DNA of 64,000 bases from Bacillota bacterium (GTDB lineage: Bacteria > Bacillota > Sulfobacillia > JAJZIM01), in contig JAJZIM010000006.1 of NCBI GenBank assembly GCA_021810565.1, positions 1 through 64,000 of the forward strand, written 5' to 3'. Below the pieces are notes generated by a model. That model was given only the letters and a program-made list of their open reading frames with translations. It was not told the DNA's origin and did no database searches. Shown piece after piece: positions 1 to 11,084 of this stretch (its first letter is position 1; each line of letters begins with the position of its first letter). Made by a program: the position numbers and the translations under genes.

Positions 1-127
1 CGTTGGCTCCGAGAACCGCCCATTGCTCACCGCGGCAAACCCGCAGGCTGACCTCCTCCAGCACCTGTCGGCCCCCCAGCTCCAGGGTGACGTCCTCCAG
101 GGCGAGGACCTCCGGAAAGCCGCTCAG
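1..127 (-). CDS. ABC transporter ATP-binding protein, N-terminal fragment (runs off left edge)
   Basis: Minus-strand translation of 1-127 reads [42 protein letters not shown], the N-terminus of an ABC ATPase just before Walker A; no ATG/GTG/TTG start seen, so start uncertain (overlaps trpA stop). Confidence 0.6.
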   Translation of the reverse strand, partial: MSGFPEVLALEDVTLELGGRQVLEEVSLRVCRGEQWAVLGAN

Positions 128-924
128 CTTGCGTGCACCGCCGTCGCCAGCTCCCGCACCAACGCGGCGGCCGCCGCCAGGCCCTCGCGCCCGGCTCCGG
201 CCTCCTCCACCCGGCGGACCAGCGCGCTGCCCACCACCACCGCGTCGGCCAGTCGCGCCGCCTCCCGCGCCTGCTCGGCGGTGGCGATGCCGAAACCCAG
301 GGCCAGGGGGACCGGGTTCTCCGGCGGGATCTTGCGCAAGAGGGCCGCGGCCTGGTCGGCCAGACACACCTGGGCGCCGGTAACCCCGGTCACCGAGACG
401 CAGTAGGCGAAGCCGCGGGAAACCGCCAGGATGCGCCGGATGCGCTCCGGGGTGCTGGTGGGGGCCAGGAACTGGATCAGGTCCAGGCCGTGGCGCTCGC
501 ACTGGATCCGCAGCGGCTCGCACTCCTCCAGGGGCAGGTCCGGCACCAGGAGTCCCGCCACCCCGGCATGGGCGGCGGCCCCGCAGAAGGTCCCCAGCCC
601 CAGGTGGTACACCGGGTTGTAGTAGGTCATGAGGAGCAGGGGCACCGAGACGCGCTCGGTGATGCGCCGCGCCGCCCCCAGGATGTCCGCCACCCGCACC
701 CCGTTGGCCAGGGCACGGGCGGAGGCCCGCTGGATCACCGGGCCGTCGGCCAGGGGATCCGAGAAGGGTATCCCCAGCTCGATCAGGTCCGCCCCCGCCT
801 CGGCCAGGGTCCGGACCAGCCGCTCGGTGTAGTCCAAGTCCGGATCCCCCGCCGTCACGTAGGGGATCAGGGCCTTCATGCCCCGGCCTTTCAGCTCCCG
901 AAAGGCATCGTCCACCCGGCTCAT
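124..924 (-). CDS. trpA: tryptophan synthase alpha subunit
   Basis: [33 protein letters not shown]..., TrpA signature; ATGA overlap with trpB. Confidence 0.97.
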   Translation of the reverse strand: MSRVDDAFRELKGRGMKALIPYVTAGDPDLDYTERLVRTLAEAGADLIELGIPFSDPLADGPVIQRASARALANGVRVADILGAARRITERVSVPLLLMTYYNPVYHLGLGTFCGAAAHAGVAGLLVPDLPLEECEPLRIQCERHGLDLIQFLAPTSTPERIRRILAVSRGFAYCVSVTGVTGAQVCLADQAAALLRKIPPENPVPLALGFGIATAEQAREAARLADAVVVGSALVRRVEEAGAGREGLAAAAALVRELATAVHAS

Positions 925-2126
925 CGCGCTCCCTCCCCCAAGGCGGCGGCCACCGTCTCCACGTCCTTGTCGCCCCTTCCCGACAGGCACACCACGATGA
1001 TGCCCTGCGGCCCCACCTCCCGAGCCAGGCGGGGCAGCACCGCCAGGGCGTGGGCGCTCTCCAGGGCCGGCAGGATCCCCTCGGTGCGCGCCAGCAGCTG
1101 GAACCCCTCCAGGGCCTCCCGGTCAGTCACCGCCAGGTAGCTGGCCCGCCCCGTCTCCTTGAACCAGGCGTGCTCCGGCCCCACCCCGGGGTAGTCCAGG
1201 CCGGCGGAGATGGAGTGGGCCGGGGTGATCTGGCCGTCCTCGTCCTGGAGCACGAAGCTCAAGGAGCCGTGCAGCACCCCGGGGCTGCCCGCCGCCAGGG
1301 AGGCGCCGTGGCGCCCCGTCTCGATCCCCTCCCCCGCCGCCTCCACCCCCACCAGGCGCACCGCTTGGTCCTCCCGGAAGGGGTAGAACATCCCCATGGC
1401 GTTGGAGCCGCCCCCCACGCAGGCCAGCAGCAGATCGGGCAGGCGCCCCTCCTGGGCCAGCAGCTGCTCCCGGGTCTCTTGACCGATGACCGACTGGAAG
1501 TCCCTCACTATCCCAGGGTACGGGTGGGGTCCCACCACCGAACCGATGATGTAGTGGGTGGTCTCCACGTTGGTCACCCAGTCCCGCAGGGCCTCGTTGA
1601 TGGCGTCCTTCAAGGTGCGCGACCCCGAGGCCACCTCGGTCACCTTCGCCCCCAAGAGACGCATGCGGAACACGTTCAGGGCCTGGCGGCGCATGTCCTC
1701 CTCGCCCATGTACACCTCGCACTCCAGCCCGAAGAGGGCGGCCGCCGTGGCGGTGGCCACCCCGTGCTGGCCGGCTCCCGTCTCGGCGATGACCCGCTTT
1801 TTCCCCAGCCGCCGGGTCAGCAGGGCCTGGCCCAGGGTGTTGTTGATCTTGTGGGCCCCGGTGTGGTTCAGGTCCTCGCGCTTCAGGTAGACGGTCGCCC
1901 CGCCCAACTCCCGGGTCAGCCGCCGCGCCAGATACAACGGGGTGGGCCGACCGGAATATTGGGTCAGGTAGTGCACCAGCTCCGCCTGAAAGGCGGGGTC
2001 GTCTTGCACCTCCCGGTAGGCCGCCGCCAACTCCTCCAGGGCGTGCATCAGGGTCTCGGGGACGAAGCGCCCCCCCCAGGTACCGAAATGGCCGCCCTCG
2101 TCCGGCATGTTCATCACTGCCCCCAC
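921..2126 (-). CDS. trpB: tryptophan synthase beta subunit
   Basis: [15 protein letters not shown]...[19 protein letters not shown] lysine motif. Confidence 0.98.
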   Translation of the reverse strand: MGAVMNMPDEGGHFGTWGGRFVPETLMHALEELAAAYREVQDDPAFQAELVHYLTQYSGRPTPLYLARRLTRELGGATVYLKREDLNHTGAHKINNTLGQALLTRRLGKKRVIAETGAGQHGVATATAAALFGLECEVYMGEEDMRRQALNVFRMRLLGAKVTEVASGSRTLKDAINEALRDWVTNVETTHYIIGSVVGPHPYPGIVRDFQSVIGQETREQLLAQEGRLPDLLLACVGGGSNAMGMFYPFREDQAVRLVGVEAAGEGIETGRHGASLAAGSPGVLHGSLSFVLQDEDGQITPAHSISAGLDYPGVGPEHAWFKETGRASYLAVTDREALEGFQLLARTEGILPALESAHALAVLPRLAREVGPQGIIVVCLSGRGDKDVETVAAALGEGAR

Positions 2127-2719
2127 CCCCTCGCCGCGGCCACGAAGCGCCGCATCAGCTCCGGATCCTTGCGTCCCCCCCGCTCCACCCCGCTGGACAC
2201 GTCCACCCCGAAGGGCGCCACCGCCGCCAGGGCCGCCCCCAGATTATCCGGGGTCAGGCCGCCCGCCAGGATCAGCGGCACTGCGCCCGCCGCCAGCCTC
2301 CCGGCCGCCGCCCAGTCGGCGCGCTGCCCGGAGCCGGGGGAGCGGCTGTCCGCCAGGAGGTAGTCGGCCTGCTCCGGCACCGGCGGCGGCGCCTCCCCGG
2401 GGGCCAGAACCAGTGCCCGGATCACCCGCCAGCCCTCCTCCCGCAGCTTGGCCACCGCCGCCTCCTCCCACGGGTCGTGCAGCTGCACCGCGTTCAGCCC
2501 GGCCCGGTCGGCCGTGCGGCGCACCTGTTCCGGGGAGGCTCCCCGGAACACCCCCACCCGCAGGGTACCCGGCGGCAGGAGGGCCCCCAGCTCCCGGGCC
2601 CGGCGCGCCGACACCCGGCGCGGACTGGCCGCGAAGACGAAGCCCACGGCGTCCACCGCCAGCCCGGCCGCCGCCCCGGCCGCCGCGGGATCACGGATGC
2701 CGCAAATCTTGATCCACAC
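2114..2719 (-). CDS. trpF: phosphoribosylanthranilate isomerase
   Basis: [14 protein letters not shown]..., operon position. Confidence 0.95.
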   Translation of the reverse strand: MWIKICGIRDPAAAGAAAGLAVDAVGFVFAASPRRVSARRARELGALLPPGTLRVGVFRGASPEQVRRTADRAGLNAVQLHDPWEEAAVAKLREEGWRVIRALVLAPGEAPPPVPEQADYLLADSRSPGSGQRADWAAAGRLAAGAVPLILAGGLTPDNLGAALAAVAPFGVDVSSGVERGGRKDPELMRRFVAAARGWGQ

Positions 2720-3491
2720 CGCGCAATTCCTCCAGTTTGGCCCCCGGGTCGGGATCGGTCACCAGGGCCTCCCCCACCAGCACCGCCCGCGCCCCCGCCG
2801 CCGCCGCCGCCAGGACGTCCGCGCGATGGCGGATGCCGCTCTCGGCCACCCCCACGCACCCCTCCGGCAGACGCGGGATCAGCCGCTGCGCCGTTTGCGG
2901 ATCGGTGTGGAAGGTGGCGAGATCCCGGTTGTTGATCCCGATCAGCTCCGCCCCCGCCGCCAGGGCCGCCGCCAGCTCCTCCTCCCGGTGCACCTCCACC
3001 AGGCACGCCAGTCCCAGCCGGTCCGCCTGCTCCAGGAACCGCCCCAGCCGGTCGCCCAGCACCGCCACGATCAGCAGCACCGCGTCGGCGCCCGTGTGCC
3101 GCGCCTGCAGCAACTGGTAGGGATCCAGCACGAATCCCTTGTACAGGAGCGGCAGGGTGCATGCTGCGCGCACCGCCGGCAGGTCCCCCGCCTTGGCCTG
3201 GAAGTAGCGGGGCTCCGTCAGCACCGACACCGCCGCCGCCCCATGGGCCTCATAGGTGCGGGCCAGGGCCGCCGGGTCCAGGTCGGGGGCCAGTTCTCCC
3301 CGGGAGGGCGACGCCCGCTTGATCTCGGCGATTACGCCCACCGTGCCCGGCCGCGCCAGCGCCCCCCGGAAGTCCCGCGGCGGGGGCAGCTCGGCCAGCT
3401 CCCCCTGCAGCCGCTGCGCCGGCAGCAGTGCGCGGTCTTGCGCCACCTGCTCGGCCACCGCCGCCAGGATCTGGTCCAGGTAGACCCTCAT
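2691..3491 (-). CDS. trpC: indole-3-glycerol phosphate synthase
   Basis: VIAEIKRASPSRGELAPDLDPAALARTYEAHGAAAVSVLTEPRYF; ATG at 3491. Confidence 0.96.
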   Translation of the reverse strand: MRVYLDQILAAVAEQVAQDRALLPAQRLQGELAELPPPRDFRGALARPGTVGVIAEIKRASPSRGELAPDLDPAALARTYEAHGAAAVSVLTEPRYFQAKAGDLPAVRAACTLPLLYKGFVLDPYQLLQARHTGADAVLLIVAVLGDRLGRFLEQADRLGLACLVEVHREEELAAALAAGAELIGINNRDLATFHTDPQTAQRLIPRLPEGCVGVAESGIRHRADVLAAAAAGARAVLVGEALVTDPDPGAKLEELRGVDQDLRHP

Positions 3492-4501
3492 GGGCGCCGG
3501 GTGAACTCCCGCAGCTGCTCCAGCTTGCGCCTCGCCGCCCCCGAGTCCAGGCTCTCCGCCGCGAAGCTTAAGCCCTCCTCCAGGTCGTTGACCGCCCCGG
3601 ACATCCACAGGGCCGCCGCGGCGTTCAGCAGGGTGATGTCTCGGCGCGCCCCCCGCTCCCCGTCCAGCACCCCCTGGACGTGGGCGGCGTTCTCCTCGGG
3701 CGTGCCTCCGGCCAGGTCCTCCACCCGGTAGAGGCGCATCCCGACCTGGTCCGGCGCGAACTGGTAGGTGCTCACCTCGCCGTCCTTGAGCTCCGAGAAC
3801 TGGCTGGATCCCACCACGGAGATCTCGTCCAGCCCCCCCGCCCCATGCACCACCAGCACCCGCCTGGAGCCCAGGGCGCGCAGCACCTGGGCCAGGGGTT
3901 CGGTGTACTCCGGCGCGAAAACCCCCACCAACTGGCGGTCGGCCCCGGCCGGGTTGGTCAGGGGACCCAGCAGGTTGAAGATGGTGCGGATGCCCAGCTC
4001 CTTTCGGGGTCCCGCCGCGTGCTTCATGGAGGTGTGCAGCAGCGGCGCGAACAGGAAGCCGATCCCCACCTCGTCGATGCACTGCCCCATGCGCTCCGGC
4101 GGCAGGTCCACCCGCACCCCCAGGGCCTCCAGCACGTCCGCGGAGCCGCAGCGGCTGGAGGCGGCCCGGTTGCCGTGCTTGGCCACCGCCACCCCGGCCC
4201 CGGCCACCGCCAGGGCGGCGGCGGTGGACACGTTGAAGGTGCCCGCGCCGTCGCCGCCGGTGCCGCAGGTGTCCACCAGCGGGTGCCGGTGGGTCTCCAC
4301 CCGGACGGCGTGGGCGCGCATGGCCTCGGCGCAGCCGGTGATCTCCTCCACCGTCTCCCCCTTCACCCGCAGGGCGGTCAGAAACCCCGCGATCTGGGCC
4401 GGCGTGGCCTGGCCGTCCATGATCTCGTTCATCGCCGCGGCGGCCTCCTGCCGGGTGAGGTTGAGCCCCACCACGGTCTTGGCGATCGCCTCCTTGATCA
4501 T
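3488..4501 (-). CDS. trpD: anthranilate phosphoribosyltransferase
   Basis: VDTCGTGGDGAGTFNVSTAAA, KHGNRAASSRCGSADVLEALG. Confidence 0.97.
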   Translation of the reverse strand: MIKEAIAKTVVGLNLTRQEAAAAMNEIMDGQATPAQIAGFLTALRVKGETVEEITGCAEAMRAHAVRVETHRHPLVDTCGTGGDGAGTFNVSTAAALAVAGAGVAVAKHGNRAASSRCGSADVLEALGVRVDLPPERMGQCIDEVGIGFLFAPLLHTSMKHAAGPRKELGIRTIFNLLGPLTNPAGADRQLVGVFAPEYTEPLAQVLRALGSRRVLVVHGAGGLDEISVVGSSQFSELKDGEVSTYQFAPDQVGMRLYRVEDLAGGTPEENAAHVQGVLDGERGARRDITLLNAAAALWMSGAVNDLEEGLSFAAESLDSGAARRKLEQLREFTRRP

Positions 4502-5066
4502 CGCGCTCCCCCCTCCAGGAAATTTCGCAGGATCTGCTTCCCCTCCCGGGTCAGGATGGACTCGGGGTGGAACTGCACCCCCTCCACCGGCCAGGACCGG
4601 TGGCGCACCCCCATGATGATCCCCTCCGCCGTCCACGCCGTGACGGCGAGCTCGGCCGGCAGGGAGTTCGGATCTATGACCAGGGAGTGGTACCGGGTCG
4701 CTTCGAAGGGATTCGCCACGCCGCGGTAGATTTCCTGGCCGTCGTGGCTGATCCAGGACGTCTTGCCGTGCATCACCTGGGGAGCCCGCACGATGCGGCC
4801 CCCGCAGGCGGCCCCGATGCATTGGTGGCCCAGGCAGACCCCCAGGATGGGAGTGGTGGGCCCCAGGCGGCGCACCAGCTCCACGCTGATCCCCGCCTCC
4901 CGGGGGGTGCACGGTCCCGGGGAGATCACCAGCCGCCGGGGCGCGCGCCGCTCCACCTCCTCCACCGTCACCGCGTCGTTGCGCACCACCTGGACCTGCG
5001 CCCCCAGTTCCCCCAGGTACTGCACCAGGTTGTAGGTGAAGGAGTCGTAGTTGTCGATCACCAGGA

Positions 5067-5070
<4 letters not shown>
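4498..5070 (-). CDS. trpG: anthranilate synthase component II (glutamine amidotransferase)
   Basis: [34 protein letters not shown] nucleophile elbow. Confidence 0.97.
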
Positions 5071-6518
<1,448 letters not shown>

Positions 6519-6533
6519 CTCCGTTCGGAATCA

Positions 6534-6825
6534 AAAAACTTCCGTCCCTCCAGGGACGAAAGTCATGACTTCCGCGGTGCCACCCCGCTTGGGCCGAAGG
6601 CCCCGCTCGGCAAGATACGGGAGCGCTGCGCTCCGATATCTCCTTCCCAAGTTAACGGGGGAAGTGCCGGCAGAGCCTACTGGACGGATTCGGTCTGCAG
6701 CTTGCGGGCCCATTCCCCCCGTCCTCGGCGCCGGTCTTCCACCCTCACCGGCTCGCTGCAGCCTCGGCGGCGGAGGTACTCCTCCCGCGCATGGCTTTTC
6801 CTTATGCGATTGCGGCTACTATAGC
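6534..6825 (-). ncRNA. T-box leader, predicted tRNA-Trp responsive, upstream of the trp operon
   Basis: Minus strand: AGTA motif in GGAGGAGTACCTCC, GCGAGCCGGTGAGGGTGGAAGACCGGC distal Stem I, GAATGGGCC specifier loop (TGG), T-box GGGGTGGCACCGCGG, then terminator hairpin CGTCCCTGGAGGGACG + TTTTTT. Confidence 0.93.
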
Positions 6826-6933
6826 ACAGGTGGGGTCGGGAGGAAACCTCCGCCTGGCTTCGAATACGCGGCTGGCATACCTGTGGCGGCATCGGCCGCC
6901 CTTGCGCAGCCTCGGACGCCGTCTATCGCCGCG

Positions 6934-7404
6934 TCAGCGCAGCACCTTCTCCTGCAAGGCCAGGGTGATCTCCAAGGGCCCGTACTGGGTGATGAGCGGC
7001 AGCAGGATGCCCTGGATGTTCAAGGTGGAGATGATGGTGCCCCGGCCGGTGATCACCGTGGGGGGCGAGATGGTGCAGGAATACCCCGCCGCCTCCAGTT
7101 CCCCGCTGGCCAGTCCGGTGATCATGTTGCCCAGCTCGGCGATGGCGCTCTCCGCCAGATGGTCGAACAGGGGCACGTTCTGCCCCAGCATCGCCGCGGC
7201 GATGCCCTTGGCGGTGTGTTCAGCCATGCCGTAGAGCACGGTCCCCTCCACCTTGCCGGTCACCCCGATGCTCACCGAGACGTCCTGCAGGGTGAAGTAG
7301 AACTCCCGGTAGGACACCGTCCCCTTCTGCACCTGGGCCTGCACCTCGCTGGCCAGCACCTGCGAGGCCGCCTTGATGAACGGGTTCAGGAACTCGGCAC
7401 GCAC
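6934..7404 (-). CDS. CheX-like chemotaxis/CheC-family phosphatase domain protein
   Basis: FLNPFIKAASQVLASEVQAQVQKGTV...DVSVSIGVTGKVEGTVLYGM...LAESAIAELGNMITGLA; start inferred (GTG). Confidence 0.8.
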   Translation of the reverse strand: MRAEFLNPFIKAASQVLASEVQAQVQKGTVSYREFYFTLQDVSVSIGVTGKVEGTVLYGMAEHTAKGIAAAMLGQNVPLFDHLAESAIAELGNMITGLASGELEAAGYSCTISPPTVITGRGTIISTLNIQGILLPLITQYGPLEITLALQEKVLR

Positions 7405-7770
7405 CTTGGGTGCTTGCACGCGGCAGATTCCCCCCCGTACTTCGGAGCTTCCCGCTAGTTTTCTGGTCGCGGCGGGAAAAATCCTCCCTCCGCACGCAAG
7501 CGAGGCGAAATTCCCGGGCCATGCCTCCGGCGTCCGTGACGCGCGCGCCGCATGCCGAGGGGATTCCCGCGACCACCTGGGAGAGCGCCGTCCCCGGAGC
7601 GGGTGCCGCTCAGGGCTTCCCGCCTGCGGTGATCCCCTGCTCACAATATCGAGCATCCGGGGTTTTTCGATTACGGCCTCGGATCCCGGCCGCGCTCCCG
7701 CCAGGCCGACCCCAGGGAAGCCGCCGCGCCCCCTGACCGGCGCGCCGCGCCTCCCGGCCAGCCCGCTTCC

Positions 7771-8571
7771 TCAGCGGGGCCGCACCAGCCGGAACAGCGC
7801 CCAGCGCCACTCCACGCCCTGCGCCGGCACCGCCTCCCGCAGCGCCTGGCGCAACAACCGCGCCCCGAGGCGGTAAGGCATGCCGGTAGGCAGCCGGCCG
7901 CGGCAGAACTTGGGCAGCCGGTAGAAGTCCAGGATGTCCTGAGGGGTCAGGCGGATGGCTTGCACCCCGTGGCGCTCCACCCGGAAACCGCAGCCCTCGG
8001 CCCGCTCCCGGACCACCTGCAAGCTCCACTGCGGCGGCGCGTCATGCACCGCCGCGGCTCCCAGCGCGGGCAAGCGCCGCACCGCCCGGTTGACCAGCTC
8101 CCGCAAGGCGGAACCATTGCCGTCCCCGAAATCGAAATCCTGGTCGGGGATGTTGCAGACCCAGCTGCCCCCGGGGACCAGCGCCCGGTATCCCTCCGCC
8201 ACGGCCGCCGGCGGAAACAACCAGAAGGCGGAGTTGGTCACGATGCGGTCCACCGGCTCCGCCAGGTGCCGGGCGAAATCCGCCGCGTCGGCCTCTACCC
8301 AGCGCACCGGCAGATCCGCCAGACGCCGCCGCGCCGAGCGCAGCATGGCGGGGGAGAAGTCCACGGCGTACAGGGCGGCCAGGCGCGGCTCGGCCGCCCA
8401 GATGGCCGCGCTGGTGAGGCCGGTGCCGCAGGCCAGGTCCACCACCCGCAACCCGGGGGCCAGCCCGGCCCACTCCACCAGGCGGCGATTGGTCTCCCGG
8501 TACACGGTCAGGCGCGGCGCCAGGACGTGGTAGCGCGCCGCCGTGGCCTCCCAGCGGTCCCGCTCCGCCAA
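7771..8571 (-). CDS. SAM-dependent methyltransferase, candidate BzaC-like
   Basis: VVDLACGTGLTSAAIWAAEP motif I; last gene of the ThiC-paralog operon; TTG start overlapping preceding stop. Confidence 0.75.
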   Translation of the reverse strand: MAERDRWEATAARYHVLAPRLTVYRETNRRLVEWAGLAPGLRVVDLACGTGLTSAAIWAAEPRLAALYAVDFSPAMLRSARRRLADLPVRWVEADAADFARHLAEPVDRIVTNSAFWLFPPAAVAEGYRALVPGGSWVCNIPDQDFDFGDGNGSALRELVNRAVRRLPALGAAAVHDAPPQWSLQVVRERAEGCGFRVERHGVQAIRLTPQDILDFYRLPKFCRGRLPTGMPYRLGARLLRQALREAVPAQGVEWRWALFRLVRPR

Positions 8572-8572
8572 G

Positions 8573-9781
8573 TTAGTCCGCCTGCGCCCGGGCCTCCGGC
8601 GGGAACACCGCCAAGGCCTGCTGGGCCGCCCGGTCGCCCTCCCGGCGGGCCGCCGAGATGGCGCGGTCCCAGCCGTCGGCTCCCCGCACCCCCTTGGCCA
8701 CGTCGCCGGCGTGGGCGGCGATCCTGGCCGCCACCACCCCGTCCCGGACGTCCGCCACGTCGGGCAGCCCCAAGTGCTCCGCCGGGGTGACGTAGCAGAT
8801 GAAGTCGGCCCCCGCCATGGCGGATACCGCCCCGCCGATGGCGGCCGTGATGTGGTCGTACCCGGGGCACACGTCGGTGACCAAGGTCCCCAGGACGAAG
8901 TAGGGGGCACCATGGCAAAGCTCCTTCTCCAGCCGGATGGTGGTCTCGATCTCGTCCAGGGGCACGTGCCCCGGCCCTTCCACCATCACCTGCACCCCCG
9001 CCGCCCGGGCACGCTCCACCAGCTCTCCCACCAGCAGCAGGCCCTGCACCTGCGCGCGGTCCAGGGAGTCCGCCAGGCAGCCCGGACGGATGGCGTCGCC
9101 GATGCTCAGGGTCACGTCCCAGCGGCGCGCGATGTCCAGCACCCGGTCGAACTCGGCATAAAGCGGGTTCTCCCGGTCGTTGTGCAGCATCCAGCCGGTG
9201 AGAAAGGCGCCTCCCCGGCTCACGATGTCGGTTACCCGCCCCTGCTGGCGCAGCCGCTCCAGCACCTGGCGGTTCAGGGCGCAATGCACGGCCATGAAGT
9301 CCACGCCGTCCGCCGCCTGCTCCTCCATGGCCGCGAACAGGTCCTCCGCCGTGAGCTCCACGATGCCGCCCCGCTCCTCGATGGCCTCCTTGGCCGCCTG
9401 GTAGACGGGCACGGTGCCCACCGGCACCGGGGCCAAGGCCAGGGTCCGCCGGCGCATGCCGCCGATGTCCCCGCCGCTGGAAAGGTCCATGATGGCGTCC
9501 GCTCCGGCCTCCAGCGCGGCGGCCAGCTTCTCCTCCTCCCCCCCCGGGTCGGCCCGATCCTGGGACATCCCGATGCTGGCGTTGACCTTGGTCCGAAGGC
9601 CGCGTCCGAAGCCGCAAGGATCGAGCCCCCGCCGGCGCAGGTTGCAGGGGATCACGATCTCCCCCGCGGCCACGCCGGCCAGGACCGTCTCCACCGGCAC
9701 CCCCTCCCGCTCCGCCACCCGGGCCATGGCCGGGGTCGCCACGCCGGCCCTGGCACTCTCCAACTGCGTCATCAACGCCAC
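8573..9781 (-). CDS. ThiC-family protein (BzaA/BzaB-like) lacking the C-terminal Cys motif
   Basis: MTQLESARAGVATPAMARVAEREGV...EGPGHVPLDEIE...TDVCPGYDHITAAIGGAV...CYVTPAEHLGLP; ends FPPEARAQAD without CSMCG. Confidence 0.9.
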   Translation of the reverse strand: MALMTQLESARAGVATPAMARVAEREGVPVETVLAGVAAGEIVIPCNLRRRGLDPCGFGRGLRTKVNASIGMSQDRADPGGEEEKLAAALEAGADAIMDLSSGGDIGGMRRRTLALAPVPVGTVPVYQAAKEAIEERGGIVELTAEDLFAAMEEQAADGVDFMAVHCALNRQVLERLRQQGRVTDIVSRGGAFLTGWMLHNDRENPLYAEFDRVLDIARRWDVTLSIGDAIRPGCLADSLDRAQVQGLLLVGELVERARAAGVQVMVEGPGHVPLDEIETTIRLEKELCHGAPYFVLGTLVTDVCPGYDHITAAIGGAVSAMAGADFICYVTPAEHLGLPDVADVRDGVVAARIAAHAGDVAKGVRGADGWDRAISAARREGDRAAQQALAVFPPEARAQAD

Positions 9782-9785
9782 CCCC

Positions 9786-11084
9786 TCAACATATGGGATC
9801 CTCCGGTGCGCCCAGATACTCGCCGACCACCTTCATGGCGCAATAGCTGCCGCACATGCTGCAGGCCTCGGCTCCCTTGGGGTTGTGCCGAAGCCGGACC
9901 CGGCGGGCCTGCTCCGGGTCGATGGCCAAGCGCAGCTGCTCCTCCCAGTCCAGCCGCTTGCGGGCCTCGGACATGCGCCGATCCCAATCCCGCGCTCCCG
10001 ACACGTCCTTGGCCACGTCCGCGGCATGGGCCGCGATCCGGGCCGCCACCACCCCCAGGCGCACCGCCGCGGCGTCGGGAAGTCCCAGGTGCTCCACCGG
10101 CGTCACGTAGCACAGGAACTCGGCCCCGGCCGCCGCGGCCACCGCCCCGCCGATGGCGGCGGCGATATGGTCGTAGCCTGCCGCCACGTCCGTGGCCAAG
10201 GGACCGAAGACGAAGTAGGGGGCGGCGCCGGAAAGCTTCTTGGCCAGCTGCACCGTGGCCCGCAGGTGGTGCAGCGGCACATGCCCCGGCCCCTTCAGCA
10301 GCACCTGCACCCCGGCGCGCCGCGAGCGTTCGGCCAGTTCCCCCATCACCACCAACTCCTGGACCTGGGCCCGGTCCAGGGAATCGGCCAGGCAGCCCGG
10401 CCGGCAGGCGTCGGCCAGGGCCAGCACCAGATCGTGCCGCCGCGCGATCTCCAGCACCCGGTCGAATTCCGCGTGATAGGGGTTCTCGGCATCGTGGTGG
10501 CGCATCCACTCCGCCAGCCGGCTGCCCCCGTAGCTCACCTCGGGAACCAGGCGCCCCGCCGCCTCCTGCACCGCCAACACCTCGCGGCTCAGGGCCGCGT
10601 GGAGGGCCACGAAGTCCACCCCGTCGGCGGCCTGCCGCTCCAGCGTCGCGAACATCTGGGCCGGGGTGGCCTCCCGGTGGCTGCCCCGCGTCCGGGCGGC
10701 CTGGGCCGCCGCCTGGTAGAAGGGCAGCGTGCCCACCGGCACCGGGGAGGCGCCCAGGATGGCCAGCCGGGTGGCATCGATGTCCCCCGCGTCGCTCAAA
10801 TCCATGATCGCATCCGTGCCCGCCTCCACCGCCAACCGCACCTTCTCCAGTTCCCCGGCCAGGTCCGGAGTATGGGCGCCGGTCCCCACGCTGGCGCTCA
10901 CCTTGGTGGTCAGGCCAGCCCCCACCGCCCGCGGTCGCCTGCCCCGCTCCGGATCGCCCAGCACCACCACCCTCCCGGCCGCCACCCCGGCGCGGATCAC
11001 CTCCGGGTCCACGCCCTCGTGCCGGGCCGCCTCCCGCATCCGCGCCGTCACCCGGCCGCCGCGGGCCGCCTCCAACTGGGTCAT
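9786..11084 (-). CDS. ThiC-family protein (BzaA/BzaB/BzaF-like) with C-terminal CSMCGSYC motif
   Basis: MTQLEAARGGRVTARMREAAR...KGPGHVPLHHL...TDVAAGYDHIAAAIGGAV...CYVTPVEHLGLP...EACSMCGSYCAMKV. Confidence 0.9.
   Translation of the reverse strand: MTQLEAARGGRVTARMREAARHEGVDPEVIRAGVAAGRVVVLGDPERGRRPRAVGAGLTTKVSASVGTGAHTPDLAGELEKVRLAVEAGTDAIMDLSDAGDIDATRLAILGASPVPVGTLPFYQAAAQAARTRGSHREATPAQMFATLERQAADGVDFVALHAALSREVLAVQEAAGRLVPEVSYGGSRLAEWMRHHDAENPYHAEFDRVLEIARRHDLVLALADACRPGCLADSLDRAQVQELVVMGELAERSRRAGVQVLLKGPGHVPLHHLRATVQLAKKLSGAAPYFVFGPLATDVAAGYDHIAAAIGGAVAAAAGAEFLCYVTPVEHLGLPDAAAVRLGVVAARIAAHAADVAKDVSGARDWDRRMSEARKRLDWEEQLRLAIDPEQARRVRLRHNPKGAEACSMCGSYCAMKVVGEYLGAPEDPIC

Noticed and set aside
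7449-7478. TTCCCGC...GCGGGAA inverted repeat upstream of the cheX-like gene
   Set aside because: Long 16-nt loop, T-run on the wrong side, GC-rich context; not enough to call a terminator or riboswitch
8573-11084. Calling the two ThiC-family genes a duplicated thiamin biosynthesis thiC
   Set aside because: No TPP riboswitch; cobalamin riboswitch, radical SAM and methyltransferase partners fit bza genes better, though final proof needs phylogeny
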